DNA of 64,000 nt from contig CM049306.1 in assembly GCA_026874595.1 (NCBI GenBank), positions 41,538,019 to 41,602,018 of the forward strand, read 5' to 3'. How positions within the stretch are numbered: position 1 is the first letter of the stretch; each line of letters starts with the position of its first letter. A model generated the notes under the pieces. The model was not told the DNA's origin. It was given only the letters and a program-made list of their open reading frames with translations, and ran no database searches. This document shows, in pieces, positions 1 through 13,260 of the stretch. Source of the DNA: Sipunculus nudus. Its lineage: Eukaryota; Annelida; Sipuncula; Golfingiida; Sipunculidae. Position numbers and translations under genes: made by a program.

Positions 1-2960
1 ATCTGAACTGAAGGCAGACCTATGTATATATTCAAAAAGCAAGTTTTTAACATTGTCACTGTGTTAATTTAAGAAAATTTGCTAAAATATTTATAAAAAA
101 CGTTTATAGTTCGATTCACTTGAATAAATTATTAAAAAGTGTGTTATTAATGAAATAAGAGAAAACCATTTTCCAAAAAAACTATGAACCGATGATCAGA
201 ATCGTTGACGGTACGTAGTATAGAGCAGTTTTGCCTACTTTTAGTGAAAATTAAAGACATAAATATCTCAGTGAGAGTTACTAACTCATAATTTACATAA
301 TTATATTAAAAAATGCATAGTTTTTAATTCATAACCTGGTGGTTTAACAACCTTTTCGACCAAATCAGTTACCTGATATGACGTAATAAAATGAAGTGGC
401 TTACGTTCAGTGACGAAATGATTTAATTGTATGACTTAAAAAAGTTGATTGTTTCAAATGTACTTCAAGAGTTCACCTAAGTTGACTACACTGGGGTAAA
501 TGATTAAAATTGCCAATTTAAGGTTACAACTGAAATTAAATAAACCGTAATTTATCGGTTTACTATTGACAGGTGGCCCATTAATTTTAAAGGGGCATAA
601 TCAGGATGAATATTATTCCTATTCTTTTACACTACCAGTTCAGTTTTGTTTTATACAATGGTTTCCCTGCAAAACCATTCCAGCACACAGTCTCATTTCC
701 TCGCATACGGCTGTTTAACACCTTGTAATAGCCCTGCGTGTTGGTAAACACAGTGTGTTTACCATAACAAGGCCAGGTGACCGGAGGTCCGATTAAGAGG
801 GGCAACACATGGTATTTCAGCCAGCGGGAACATATATTACATTTTTTGGGCTAAGTCAGTCAGGGCATCTCCTGATTGGCATGCACGTGTTCTGGCTCCG
901 GCCCGACGCACTGTGACACCTGTTGACACCTGCGATCGCGCCCGGTTCACTGTTTTTAACACTCGTTTACAGGAGTAAGCAAACGGTTTAAGGCAATATT
1001 TTGGCAGGTACAGATTTATTTTAAAGGGGAGAAGCTATTTTTCGTGTAAACTCAATATGCTTAATAGGTGATTGGGCTCCTTAAAGCTGTCAGCTGCACG
1101 CGCTCAGTGCATACCGGTAAGTACACACACATACACACACACGCGGACACCCATCCACACAAACTCATAGACACACATGTGAATTCCCTGTCAAAAACTT
1201 TAAGGTTAATTTTGACTATTACTAGCTCGGATGTATCGTGCAACCTAATGTGTTGCCCCCCCCCCCCCCCCGAATGTAGTATTTCTATACTGCTTGACTG
1301 GAAGTCATGTTGCTGGAAGTATTTTAGCCTACTTGGTTTCAGAAAGGAGGATATTCCCTTTTCTATATGTACCCAAATTACTTCAGAACTTCGAATAATT
1401 TCAAAGAAAAAAATCACAAAGTGCGATGGGTAAACCCCCTCTTACTCACAGTGACAATGCATACCCTGGACAGTCGCATTATGAATTCTCAAAAATAGCG
1501 CTTCCCCCCGTATTATATTTATAGACTTCTGGGCCCATCACTGGTATATTGAGAAAATGTGTGCGTGTGTTTGCGTGTTGATGGGGACTATTTAAACATG
1601 GCATAACACACTGGAAGGTCCTGTACGTGGTGTTAATATTATTGTGTGTGTGTAAGGGGGGGGGGGGAGGGGGGGACTGCGCCCTTGTTTCGGGGGGGGG
1701 GGGGGGGGTTAAGGCATTATCATAAATGGAAATGAGGATAAGCACACTTAATGAAGGTAACATCATAGGATTATAATTGACTAAAACGTTAATAAAATGC
1801 CGTAACCTCGGAATTTAAAGTATCTTAATCATAATCAGCTATGATGAAAGTATAAGCGTAAGAGATTAGGGCCTGCTGTTACCGGCATATATTGTTTTTA
1901 ATCTTAAGCCCAATTTCCTTTTTTATATACTGGTGTACATACGGTTAATTAGGGAGATACCCTATCTGGTCAAAGGTCAAAAGGTACATTTATCAAGGTC
2001 TGGGTTTGTGACGTCATATACGTGATGTCCCCTTGGTAACGGTCATGTCATAGAATCCCAAACTCGATCAGTCTTACTCGAGCAGGCTTCCTGAGCGCGT
2101 AGGATCTGGCAAACAGCAAGTTTTTTGCATCAAAATCTAAAAAGTCAGATAACACTAACAGACGTTTTGAAAACCACTGCTAGAAGAATTAAACGAAAGA
2201 CAGGAGAAGGAAGATCCGTCATGTTGCAAATGTAAGTAAAACTTTCATTAGGCCTACTAAATGTTTTCGTGTCGCCAAGAAGATTTTGTGAATCACTGCA
2301 AGGGCGGGTCCAGGATTCTGGGAAAGGATATGGGGAATGGGGTTTCAGCTTCAACCAGTGAATAATGCCTTACTCCATGCAGCAAGAAGGTTTAGTTTTG
2401 ATTAAATCCGAGAAAATTGTAATATCTCAGGGGGGGGGGGGGGGGTCGGCTTAACTCCTCCTCTGTGCCGTTCCTGCTTTGTACCTAATGAGCTAAGGTT
2501 TTTGGAAATATATTAAGTTAAAGTAGCTACTTGCCCCAACTATAAAAACATATGATTTCAGGTAAGATATAGTTGGTGCTGACCTATATGTAAAAGTCAG
2601 ATTACATAAAAAAAGGCCGTCCAAGATATAATTTCCTTCATGTCTATGACAGATCTTCTATCCTGTGTTACTAACCTTTTTTAAACATTTTTTATATGTT
2701 TAAACCACTCGCTTATTAGCTCATAGCGACCCATTGATGAAGTTTTCCACTGGTTTTAATTTAAAGTATCCAGCATGTCATTAAATTAAAACATATAATT
2801 AATTAATAAAAACATGTATAAAATCCCTTATAATTAGACACTTCATGATTATAAATAGGGCCCAAAACAAGACATGAAAAAAATCTTGCGTCAAACGCTA
2901 CACTGAGCCCTACTACAATGTTTGTTGGTCTAAAACTTCTGTTTCAATTTAATATAAGCT

Positions 2961-2963
<3 letters not shown>
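1..2963. other. Non-coding AT-rich stretch with homopolymer runs
   Basis: I see no convincing coding exon. The open frames here are short, run through CA-rich (about 1123-1165) or homopolymer tracts, and show no protein-like composition. It holds four unusually long G/C homopolymers: C16 at 1256-1271, G12 then G7 at 1656-1675, G17 at 1692-1708 and G16 at 2430-2445. Confidence 0.6.

Positions 2964-3022
<59 letters not shown>
2964..3022. repeat. (TA)n microsatellite
   Basis: About 58 bp of uninterrupted TA dinucleotides. An apparent ORF through it is only an Ile-Tyr artefact. The same class of repeat recurs at five other places in the window. Confidence 0.95.
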
Positions 3023-3029
<7 letters not shown>

Positions 3030-3084
3030 GTATTTCAATAGTTTTCAGTCATTTATTAAGGCTGTTAAATGCCCAAAGATCTGG

Positions 3085-3200
3085 CTGGGCGAGCTCCATG
3101 GCAACCGCCAGAACAGAAGACCAACGCATGCGCTTCCCGTTTGTTTTGTTTACACATGTTTTCGTGACGTCATGTTTAGCTGCCTGACGTAAAGCGGCTC
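3085..3200. promoter_or_regulatory. Promoter-like patch with CRE and NRF1-like site
   Basis: A locally GC-richer stretch contains ACGCATGCGC (NRF1-like) near 3125, a full cAMP-response element GTGACGTCAT near 3163 and a second half-site CTGACGTAA near 3185. Such clusters mark housekeeping-type promoters in animals. It lies about 600 bp upstream of the 3795-4124 ORF, which may be its target. No TATA box is evident. Inferred from motifs only. Confidence 0.3.
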
Positions 3201-3488
3201 GGTCTCCGCTTCGATGTAAACCTAACGGAATTTAACAGAGCGTTTTTGTATAACTTTACCACTTATCGACCATATATGCTAAAGATTAATATAAATAATT
3301 GAAGTTAATAAAGGTAGACATCAACCTAGCAAATGGTGGAGCAACCACACAGTGATTAGGCCATACTTATTTAATTTTTCGTTTCTCAGACCCGCCGACC
3401 CTAAGTTGTGACAATTTGGAAAATAAATATAACAGTGTCCCTGTCGTTATTTTTTTGCCGCCGTTATAAAATGTGTCCATGAGTCGTG

Positions 3489-3555
3489 ATATAAATCCCC
3501 TAAAAAAGTCACCTCCTACAAATATAAATCCCCAAAACGCGGTCACCTCCTACAA
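3489..3555. repeat. Two-copy 33-bp tandem repeat
   Basis: Two adjacent copies of a unit beginning ATATAAATCCCC and ending TCACCTCCTACAA, offset 33 bp, differing at a few central bases. Confidence 0.8.
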
Positions 3556-3794
3556 AATGCGACCCACACGACAGAGTCGGTCGTTTTTTAATTAAGTCAC
3601 CGCATCTGCCGTGCCCATGGTTAGTGAAACATTTCCCTTGTCTTTCTCATGATCATCTAAAATCCGAGGATCTGCGGAGATAAAAAGATTTTCGTCGGAG
3701 ATCTTCCTCAAGTCAAACCGTTCAAATGTTCTCCTTTCAGACTTTCACGTTTCATCACGGTCATACCTGATTTCAGTTTTATGTTCTTCTTATA

Positions 3795-4124
3795 ATGATG
3801 GACCGCTTACGTTCGAAAACATTAAAGGTGCTGACTGTAATATATTATATCAGCAGGGATTTTAATATTTCCCACAGGGTGTCCGAAAAAGTCTGTCTTT
3901 TGAATGGATCTGCCGAGCTCAGTTTCGGATGCCACCTCAACGCAGGGTCACGATCGAACTATTGTGACATTCTTGACATCGCGTGGAAAATCCTCTGTAG
4001 TCAAGGAATCATTAGGCCGAAGGCGGAAAAAGTCGACTTATTTAAATCTCTTCGTAAAAATAGCTGCGAATATGTGATTATGGAAATTCTGGATGAAATC
4101 AGCTACTTTCGATATTTTGGATAA
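3795..4124 (+). CDS. Possible small unassigned protein or coding exon, 109 aa
   Basis: An ATG-initiated frame of 109 codons with mixed, protein-like composition. It starts with two consecutive ATGs; the second has A at -3 and G at +4. It encodes a basic N-terminus (MDRLRSKTLKV), several cysteines, and an amphipathic C-terminal half containing LFKSLRKN and IMEILDEISYF. I recognise no domain. It sits between two promoter-like patches (about 3.1 kb and 4.3 kb). It could be a small gene, an exon whose splice sites I cannot place, or chance. Confidence 0.25.
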   Translation: MMDRLRSKTLKVLTVIYYISRDFNISHRVSEKVCLLNGSAELSFGCHLNAGSRSNYCDILDIAWKILCSQGIIRPKAEKVDLFKSLRKNSCEYVIMEILDEISYFRYFG

Positions 4125-4224
4125 CCGATCGTTCATGCTTGTAGCATCGCATTTGAGAGCACAGGAATTTTTGCACACGGACAATTTCCCGCCGTGAAAT
4201 CACATGAATGAAATTTAACGCGCA

Positions 4225-4365
4225 TGCGTGTAGTATACTATGAATCTCTGATTGGCTCTCTTTCTAGGGCTGCTGGGCGGGGTCTCTTTCCGCCAATCGC
4301 GTTGAAGCCCTGACAGGTCGTCATATGCAAATAAACTCTTAACTCTCAATTAAATACTCGCGCGA
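4225..4365 (+). promoter_or_regulatory. Promoter-like patch: CCAAT boxes, GC box, octamer
   Basis: Within 140 bp there are an inverted CCAAT box (TGATTGGCTC, near 4248), a GC box GGGCGGGG (near 4276), a direct CCAAT (CGCCAATCGCG, near 4291), a perfect octamer ATGCAAAT (near 4325) and a weak TATA-like TTAAATACT (near 4350). The order suits rightward transcription, with the Ser-rich ORF at 6334-7123 the nearest downstream candidate. Function is inferred. Confidence 0.4.
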
Positions 4366-6333
4366 TGGAAATGCTAAAAATAGCACTGAGCACCTGTGTG
4401 TTGTTTACAGGGTGGCAAATACCTCGTTATAGACCGCTACCACGTTATACCGCTATATTAAGGGCTCCGACAAGTGACAGATGTACGAACCTTGTTGCAA
4501 AACATTCAGAAATGATGTTCATCAATATATACTTACGTCAGATATATTTGTTCATATTAGCTAATTTTTTCCCACCTTGCAATTGTTTACATTTCTGAGG
4601 GGTAAAGTTTTACCTCATTTGATACATTTGATTAAATTTCTGATGGGTATATTTTTACGAGATTTTTTATATAGTAATTTTTAATTTATGTTTCTGAGGG
4701 TTTTTTTCAATGATTGACAACAGATAGATCTTATCTTAAAGCTGATTTCAGTGATATTTTAAATAAAAAGGACTTTGCTTATTTTCTGACTGGGTGACCC
4801 TGATGAACCTTGATATTGCTTAAATGTGCGTTTGTGTTTGAATTGCATATTTCATGGCTATTTTCATTTGCCTGAACTTTCCTTTATTTGTTGTAAGCTT
4901 TATATTTCCACTGACCATATAATATACTTCAAAATTAACTGTTAATTTTGCAACCAGTCTCCTGTACAGGTCATTTTAAACTTTCCAGCTGTTTTAGTAA
5001 GAAAGTGCACTGATTGGTTTGTCAAAAATGTTAATTTAGTGGAAATTTATTATTTGTTAATTTAAATTGATAAAAGTTTATTTAAAAAGTAGAAAAATCA
5101 TGATATTTTACAAAAGTTTATTTTTTACCAGCCCTTCCAGAAAGTATTGAGGATATTCTGCAGATACAGAAAATACTTTAGTTCACTTGACAGTGAGCAC
5201 ATATAGTTCCTATATATTCATTTCATCATTTGTAAAATTTATATGGAAAAAATGGCGCTTTTCATTTAAAAAATTTTGAATTATATTTATTTTTATTTTC
5301 CCTCCTCCTCCCCACCACTTTTCATTTCTTCGTCCGAGAAACTTTTTATTAAATAAGTAAGGCCTTATTGTCTGTCGTAATGGCTCAAAGAGGGCGCCAC
5401 CACACATTATTTGCCTTTACGACGCAAACGTTTACTGAAGTAAAGCTTTGGCCAAAACGCGGAATGTATTCTGTATATAAAGATAATTATAATATAGCTG
5501 TTTACGAATAACGTGACTGTCATATTCATTCTTATATGTACTTGTGAAATAACTATCAGACAGTCGACAAGTAGACTATATATACATAACAAATTATTTG
5601 GTCGATAATCAGATGTTTTGAATTATAAATATATTAATTTTATATGACATCTTGTACGTTGCCTAGATATATTAACGTTGACATATATACTGTGGCACTG
5701 TTTTCATTCTTTATTCCTTTAGGAAAAAGAGCAATGTGCATAGAGAAAAGACACACACAAATATGTATACATTTATGGCTTGACACAATTTATTAGAAAA
5801 GGAGTAGGAATTTATGTTCCTGAAATCAATAAAATACATAAATCCTTAATGTTCATAACGCCAACGCAAGTATCAGGGCACTTATTCAAAACAGAACATA
5901 ACCCTGTACATTATTATGGGTACATATGATTATAAGACTAAATACTGAAATAATTAAGGCAAAGCTAAAAAATAAACTTTTTTACGGATTGCGGATCATT
6001 GTTTTTATTAATGAAGTCTACAGTAAACATTGTCTTTGTGCTCATGTCTCGATCCCTTGAAAATCATAAATGTAGCACAGAAAATGGATTAAAGTTTGTG
6101 TTGCTTAACCATTTTTCAAGAATTGCAGCATTATGTTTTAATTTATTCCTGAAACTACAAGTTTTTTTGTCTCGACCAGTACATGTAGCAGTTGACAAAA
6201 AAATCACAATATATTACTTGTTTACCTTGACCTAATGCTAGATAGATCATATGATATATAGCCCTTGAGGTTAAAATCAGAGTGTGTACTTACGCATGTT
6301 TGTATGTACGTCTATGTGTATGTTTATCAACAG
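4366..6333. other. AT-rich non-coding stretch
   Basis: Short open frames here are AT-driven and not protein-like. If the patch at 4.2-4.36 kb is a promoter, this would be first intron or leader. The 3' edge ends in TTTATCAACAG, a usable splice acceptor for the ORF that follows. Confidence 0.45.
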
Positions 6334-7123
6334 GAACCAGACCAAATGCACGGAGGGACTTGGGCCAGTTAGCCCGAGTCATTCACGACAAAAGATTACA
6401 GGTAAGAGGGTAAGTAATCTTTTTTCAAGGATTTCAACAGTGTTCCGGAGGTTAGGGAAACTCCCAAGAATTTTTAGGAGAAAATTGAACCGAATGTCTT
6501 CAAGTTTTCGCCGGAACATTGTGTATCCGGTTAATGAGGAAAATGTCGAAATGTTGGGTAACTCATGCAGTACCGAAAGTTTGGCGTCTATTACATTCAG
6601 CACCCCCAGGGCAAAGACCCCCACTAATTCTGTTGATACGATGCATTCGCCAGTTGCTGGTGAATTTTTCACTCTGGATGACTTTGCTAGCTCATGCAGC
6701 TGCTGTTCAACTATTTATTCAGAGTGCAGCCCCGCGCCTTCCAAAAGTGTTGACTCCCATAGTTTACTGTCGATTTGTACAGCAGCCTCCGCAAGCTGCA
6801 ATGGGTCTGACACCATTGAGTTTTTGGAGCTAGAAGCTGACATCCTCAGTGACTCATCTTCAGCCTTTAGTTCCTCAAGACCAGTGTCCTCCGATCATTC
6901 CTTGGGAGAAGCTGACGAGGCAAAAATAAGTGAGGACGTCCGTGATGTCCTGAACTCTATGATGGATGCCATTTGCTCTACAGTTGACCGCCCCAGTACA
7001 ATTGCTCCAGTTGACAGTTGTTCTTCAGACTTTCTTCTGGAGCACGAGGTCATTGATGTTGTTACATCTATGGTACAAGCGGTCTGTTTTGCCGAGCGGG
7101 TCGAATCAGCCAGGGATTGCTAA
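6334..7123 (+). CDS. Unassigned Ser-rich protein, probable terminal coding exon
   Basis: A 263-codon open frame ends at TAA 7121-7123 and continues upstream to 6284. I place the left edge at the acceptor-like CAG 6331-6333; the first in-frame ATG upstream is 6296 and another is at 6494. The product starts with a strongly basic segment (KRVSNLFSR, FRRLGKLPRIFRRKL), continues through a long Ser/Cys/acidic region and ends with two related amphipathic segments, DVRDVLNSMMDAICS and EVIDVVTSMVQAVCF. Codon use looks coding and composition differs from the flanking AT-rich DNA. CAGGTAAGAGGGTAAGT near 6402 contains two donor-like sites, so part may be spliced out. I recognise no family; a nuclear or regulatory low-complexity protein is a guess. 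Confidence 0.45.
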
Positions 7124-7299
7124 ATGTGGAGTTCAAATCCATCTTCATTTAATATATAGCAAATTTCACTTGAATTTGAGTCCCAGTTTTTCGGGAGTTC
7201 TCGGGGTTCAGCCGGACCAGGATCTGATAGCGACGCTTAATTTAGCATGCTCAGTCAGTTCATTAGATTTAAATTGAAGTCAATATTTATTATTATCAA

Positions 7300-7630
7300 C
7301 TGTCACACCAGCTACACCATTTGCTAATACAGCATACAACTTCACAAGGAGTATTGTTTTCTTAAACCATTTGCCAATACAGCACATTGCATTACAGGCA
7401 TTTTAATGGTTTTTCCTGTCGATTAGGCAATACACCTTATTACATTACAGGCCTATACTGTATTATAAGCAATTGTTTTCTTGAAACACATGCATATTGC
7501 ATAACAGGGAGCTGATCGATTTTCTTTAAACTATTGCATGCCAATGTAGCAAACTTAAAATTCATTACAGGCACTTGTGTTTTCCTGGACGCCATGCCAA
7601 TACAGCGTAAGTTGCATTACAGGCAATTAA
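7300..7630. repeat. Degenerate tandem repeat, TTGCCAATACAG / GCATTACAGGCA unit
   Basis: Five or six diverged copies of a unit of roughly 50-70 bp carrying TTTGCCAATACAGC followed by GCATTACAGGCA, often with TTGTTTTCTT between. Spacing is irregular, so it is an old array. Confidence 0.6.
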
Positions 7631-8934
7631 TAGCTGTTTTAGCTACATTATCCACGGTAATATATCAGCGGACAGGCTATAGTCGCTCGAATAAGGCCCT
7701 TTAGTGTACTCGGAGAAGATACTATTTAAGAATAATAAGTTTGAATACAGTTTCTGAACTGAGATCACTTAGTATGTCTGACCAGCTATACAGTCTAGCT
7801 GAAGTTACACAACTTATTTCAGTCCGGGTACCATATTTGAATAGATTTGGAATAGACAAGACCCGGTAGAATTTCAACTACAACTGATTAGAAATTCCCA
7901 TTACAATGCAATTAACATAACAGTTATCTTTTTACTGTTAATTGTTACTTTGTGGGAATTTAAGGAAACACACCGTCACACTGTGTTTTGTTAACAGAAT
8001 GTTTCGAGTGTCACATGGATTGATTCACTAAACAAACTTTCATTCACGCCTTCAGTATAGAAGAAATTAATTTTAAGTGTGAAGAGAAAAGAATATGCAA
8101 ATTTAAATTGGAGGAAAAATACAAAAAAAGTTCAATCCTTTTATTATTCATTTGTTCAGAATAATAAAAAAATAAAAAAAAAAATCGTTAAGGCCAAAAA
8201 AAAAAAAAAAAAGATATGGTTCTCAGGCATTCATTTTTTACCTTTTTTATATGGTTTGATAAAATTGTCATAAGATCAGGGGAAAGCATGAAAATAACAG
8301 ATTTGTTATGCTAAACAGATAAAAGCACTACATAACAAAGGAAATCTTATCAAAATTGTATTATTTTATCTTCTTGAAAGTTGAAAAATCAAAATAACAA
8401 TTTTTGATGGGGGGGGGGGGGGGGGGGTTAAAATTGACGGGGGCTGTGCCTGAGAACCAGACCTTTTATTGTCTGGCCTTGTTGTTCGTTGGTTTTGAAT
8501 TAAAACAAATTAAAAAAAAGTTTTGAACGTTAAATTTGTTGACTCAGAATACTTCATGTGTTTTCTAAGTTCGTGGAATTTGTTTTCTAACTTTGGTTCT
8601 AAAATATTTTTGTGAAGCGTTGGTAAAGTATAATAAAGACCTACCGATTCATGTAATTATTAATTATAAAATCATGTTATTGTAAATTCTAGGCATCGCT
8701 TAATAAGGAATATGTCCATGTGTAATATGTCCAGTCTATGTGTGGTTATAAACTTAATTCCCCTGTAAACTTTTATAAGGATATGACCCAGGGTATTAGA
8801 CAGAAAAATTAAAGATCCAATAAAATGCTTTAAAGATGAACTTTCAAACCTTTGTTATATTCTGAGTCCAGTATTGTTCAATCATTATATAGATTTATAT
8901 GATAACATGTTTTGTCACTCTTTATCACTATCTG
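7631..8934. other. AT-rich non-coding stretch
   Basis: No gene seen. It contains A-rich runs around 8160-8215 and a G20 homopolymer at 8409-8428. Confidence 0.55.
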
Positions 8935-11900
8935 TTAGACAGTATGTTAGGTAGATAAACTAGGTATATTAGGTCGATAGAAGAAAAAAAAAAGAAGATT
9001 ATTGGTAGTTGAAAATGTAGGTTGGTAGAATATCTATTTAATTAGATTAGGGAGGTAGATAATACATAGATTAGATTGCGGAGGTAGGAAAGGTAGATTA
9101 TGTAGTTAGATTAGGTAGGTAGATTTGGTAGTTTAAAAGATAAGGTATAAGTGATAAGGATAGTAGATATGATGGGTACACTAGATAGATAGATTAGGTA
9201 AGTAGATTAGGGTGGCAGATATGATAGGCAGATTAGGTAGGTAAGTAGAACAGACATGACAGGTAAATCACACAGGTAGATAAGATAGGTAGATAAGTAA
9301 CAAACAGTCAGCATGTGGAAAGACGAGGTAGATAGGTAGGTAGATTAGACAGGACAGGTAGATCAGACAGGAAGATGAGGTAGGTAGATCATTCACGAAG
9401 ATAAAGAAGGTGGGAAGATAAGGTAGGTAGGTAGTTTAGACAGATAGAGAAGTAAGTAGAATATAGGTAAGAAGATCTGATAGAAAAGATTTATGGGAAA
9501 TTAGGTAGGTAGATTATATAGGTAGGTAGCTCAGGTAGATTGGGCAAACTAGGTAAGTAGGTAGATTTGGTTGACTAAGTATATAGATTAGGACGGTAAG
9601 TTACACAGGTAAATAAGGTATATATGGTAAGAGAATGAAGGATGGACAGGGTGGTTGGACAGGTCGTAAAGATAAGGTAGGTAGATATATCAGACAGAAA
9701 GATTAGGTAGATAGATATATAAGCCGGAGATGAGATAGATTAGGTAGGAAGATATTAGACATTCATATTAGGTAGGTTAATAAATTCGACAGATAGATAA
9801 GGTGGGTAGATATATATTAGACCGATAGACTAGGTAGGTAGAATTATTTGACAGATATATTAAGTAGCTATTTTAGACAGATAGATAAGGTAGGTAGATA
9901 TATCAGACACAAAGATAAGAAAGGTAGATAGATTAGACAGATAGATAAGGTAGGTGGATATATTTGATAGATAGGTAGTTAGATGAACTAGGCAGATAGA
10001 TTAGGTGGGTAGATATATTAGACAGATAGATTAGGTGGGTAGATATATTATAGACAGATAGATTAGGTAGGTAGATATATAGTAAAAGATAGATTAGGTA
10101 GGTAGATATATTAGGCAGATAGATTAGGCAGATAGATAAGGTTGGTAGATATGTTAGACAGATAGATTAGGTAGGTAGATATATTAGAGTGGTAGATATA
10201 TTCGGTTGATAGATTTTCTGGGTAGATATATTAGACAAGTAGATTAGGTAGGTAGATATATAAGGCAGATAGATTAGATGGGTAGATATGTTTAACAGAT
10301 AGATTAGGTAGGCAGATATATAAGGCAGATAGATTAGATGGGTAGATATGTTTAACAGATAGATTAGGTAGGCAGATATATTAGACAGATAGATAAGATA
10401 GATAGATATATTAGACAGATAGATTACGTAGGAAGATATATTAGATAGATAGTAAGAGAAGGTGGACATATTGGACAGATATATTGGGTACGTAGATTAA
10501 TTAGACAGATAGATTAGGTAGGTAGATCTATCAGGCAGATAGATAAGGTGGTTAGCTATATTTGACAGATATATTAGGTAGGAAGATATATTCGGTAGAT
10601 AGATTATGTGGGTAGATATATTAGACAGATAGATTAAGTAGGTAAATATATATTAAACAGATAGTTTAGGTAGGTAGATATATAAGACATATATATTAGG
10701 TAGATAGATGTATTAGACAGATAGATTAGGTAGGTAGATATATTAGGCAGATAGATGAGGTGAGTTGATATACTAAACATTTATATTAGGTAGGTAGATA
10801 GATCAGACAAATCGATTAGGACGAGTGTAAATTAGATAGATAAGGTAGGTAGTTATATAAGACAGATAGATTAGGTAGGTAGATATATAAGACAAACATC
10901 TTCAGTAGGTAGATAAATTAGACAAATATATTAGGTAGGTAAATAAATCAGACAAATAGATTAGATGGGTAGATATATTAGACAGATGAATAAGGTAGGT
11001 AGATATATAAGACAGGTAGACAAATAAGGTAGATATACTGGACAGATAGATTAGTTAGGTAAATGTATTAGACAGATAGATTAGGTAGGTAGATAAATTA
11101 GGCAGATAGATGAGGTGAGTATATATATTAGACATTTATATTAGATAGGTAGATATATTAGACAGATAGATAAGGTAGGTAGATAGTTCAGACACATCGA
11201 TTGGGAAGATTGTATATATTAGACATAAAGATTATGGGAAGATTGTATATGATACAAAAAGATTAGGTACGTAGATATATGAGACAGATAGATTAGGTAG
11301 TTTGATATATTAGGAAGATAGATTAGTTGGGTATAGAAGATATATTAGACAGATTGATGAGGTAGGTAGATATCTGGATGTAGATCAGGTAGAAATATTG
11401 TATAGGTAGTGTAGGTGGGTGGATTATTTAGGTTGATAGATTAGGTAGAATAAGTAGGTAGATCAGATTAGATTAGGTAGGTAGATTAAACAGATAGATT
11501 AGTTAGATAAGACAGGTAGATTAGATTTGAAGATAAGTTCTGAAGGTGTATTAGTATAGGTAGATTGGTTAAGAGGTTAGATTAGGTAGATTGACTAGGC
11601 AGGTAGTTTGGGTCGGTAGATTAGACAAGTAGATTAGATATGTAGGTAGATCAGTCAGACAGATGATTCAGGCAGAAAAGCTAGTTAGATTAAGGTTGGT
11701 AGATTACACATGAAGATGGGCAGACGGTGATACAGACATGGACATAGATAGCGGATAAGCTAGGACGACTAGAAAGGTAGGTAGAATATTATTTTAGGTA
11801 GGTACATTTGTTAGCTAGATTGATTTAGCTAACAGTATTTGGGTAAACTATCTAGATAGGTTGTGTAGAAAGGAAAAATATGTAGGTAGATAAGGTAGAT

Positions 11901-13260
11901 AAATTAGCTGGGTACATCAAATTGGTAGATAAGAGAGAGGCGAATTTTAGTATATGGTTATATAGATTAGGTAGTAAGATTATGTAGGTAGATAGATTAG
12001 AAGGGTTGACTTCACCGGTTGATAAAGAAGACTGGCCAGGTTAGGTAGGTTGAGTAAGAAGATTAGTATAAGAAAGGTAAATTATATTGGAAGTTTAGGT
12101 ATGTAAGGTAACGTGCAGGAGTACAGGTAGGTTGATTTTGCAGGTATATTAGACTAGGTAGGTAGATTAGTTAACGTCATCTTCCAGGGAGACTGGATAC
12201 GAGATTAGGTAGATATATTAGGTATGTAGATTTATTAAGTAGATGAGATCAGTACCTTAAGAAGGTAGATTAATTAAAAAGGTAGGTAGTTTGGGTATAG
12301 GTAGATTAGGTAGGTAGGTTTATCAAGATCAATTGGTTGGTAGATAAGACAGGTATATTACCTATGCAGATTAGCCAGGTACATTGGCTTGTAGATTAGA
12401 CAGGTAGATTAAATAAATAGATTAGCCAGGCATATTAGTTAGTCGATTATATTAGATAAGCAGATAAGGTGGGTAGATCATAGCAGCTTGGTAGATTAGC
12501 TAGGTGGATTAGCTGGGCTCATTAAGTAGCTAGTTATATTTAGTCGTTCGGTGGTATAGGTAAATAATAAAGGTTGACAAGATGGGTAGGTTATAAAGGC
12601 AGTTAAGTGTGTTAGGTCATTAGATTAGCTATATGGGTTTTCTAAGACGGTAGATTAGGTGAGCATATTTATTAGGCAGGTAGATAAGTTAGTTAGTTTG
12701 GAATGGTGGAATAAGTGAGTAAATTAACTTGATAAGTTTGGTGTGTAGAGTATAATAAAAAAAGTAAAGAAAGAAAGTTAGGTACGTGGATTAGATTAGA
12801 TTAGGTAGGTAGATTAAGCATGTGGACTAGATAGGCATAATAAGTAGGTTTGATAGATATATAGATAATGTATATATGGTAGGATATAGTAGGTTAGAAT
12901 GTAGTTTAGGTAATTAGGTTAGCTTGAAAGATTAGTAATGTTATATAGGTTTAGATAAGTGGTTAGCTAGGTAGATTAATAGGTAGGAAGGTTTTATATA
13001 TACATTTGTCAGCTAGATTAATATAACTAGGTAGATACGTTAGGTAGATTAAATAGGTGTAGATTAAGTAGGTTGGTAGATTAGGCAGGTAAATTAGGGC
13101 TGGGAAGTCGGATAGGTTATTTAGTTAGGTGTGCTAGGCAGGCAGGGCAAGTAAATGGAATAGATAGATTGATAAACAGATAGTGTAGGTATAATAGGTA
13201 TAATAGGTAGATTTGATAGATAGGTATAGAAAGTAGACTAGGTAGATAGGGAGGATGTTG
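8935..13260. repeat. Long degenerate GATA/GGTA minisatellite, block 1
   Basis: More than 4 kb of purine-rich DNA built from TAGGTAGGTAGATA, TTAGACAGATAGAT and relatives. In the best-ordered part (about 9.9-11.3 kb) the period is 30 bp, pairing a TTAGACAGATAGAT half with a TAGGTAGGTAGATATA half. Lines 10261-10320 and 10321-10380 are identical, an exact 60-bp higher-order duplication. Order decays towards both ends. The minus strand gives a 100-codon frame with a 10-residue period, which I treat as an artefact. Confidence 0.95.

Noticed and set aside
2918-3187. 89-codon frame with an Ile-Tyr run
   Set aside because: Produced by the TA microsatellite.
10167-10469. Minus-strand 100-codon frame with 10-residue repeats (YLSNIS, YLIYL)
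   Set aside because: It lies wholly within the 30-bp GATA minisatellite; the 30-bp period yields a stop-free frame automatically.
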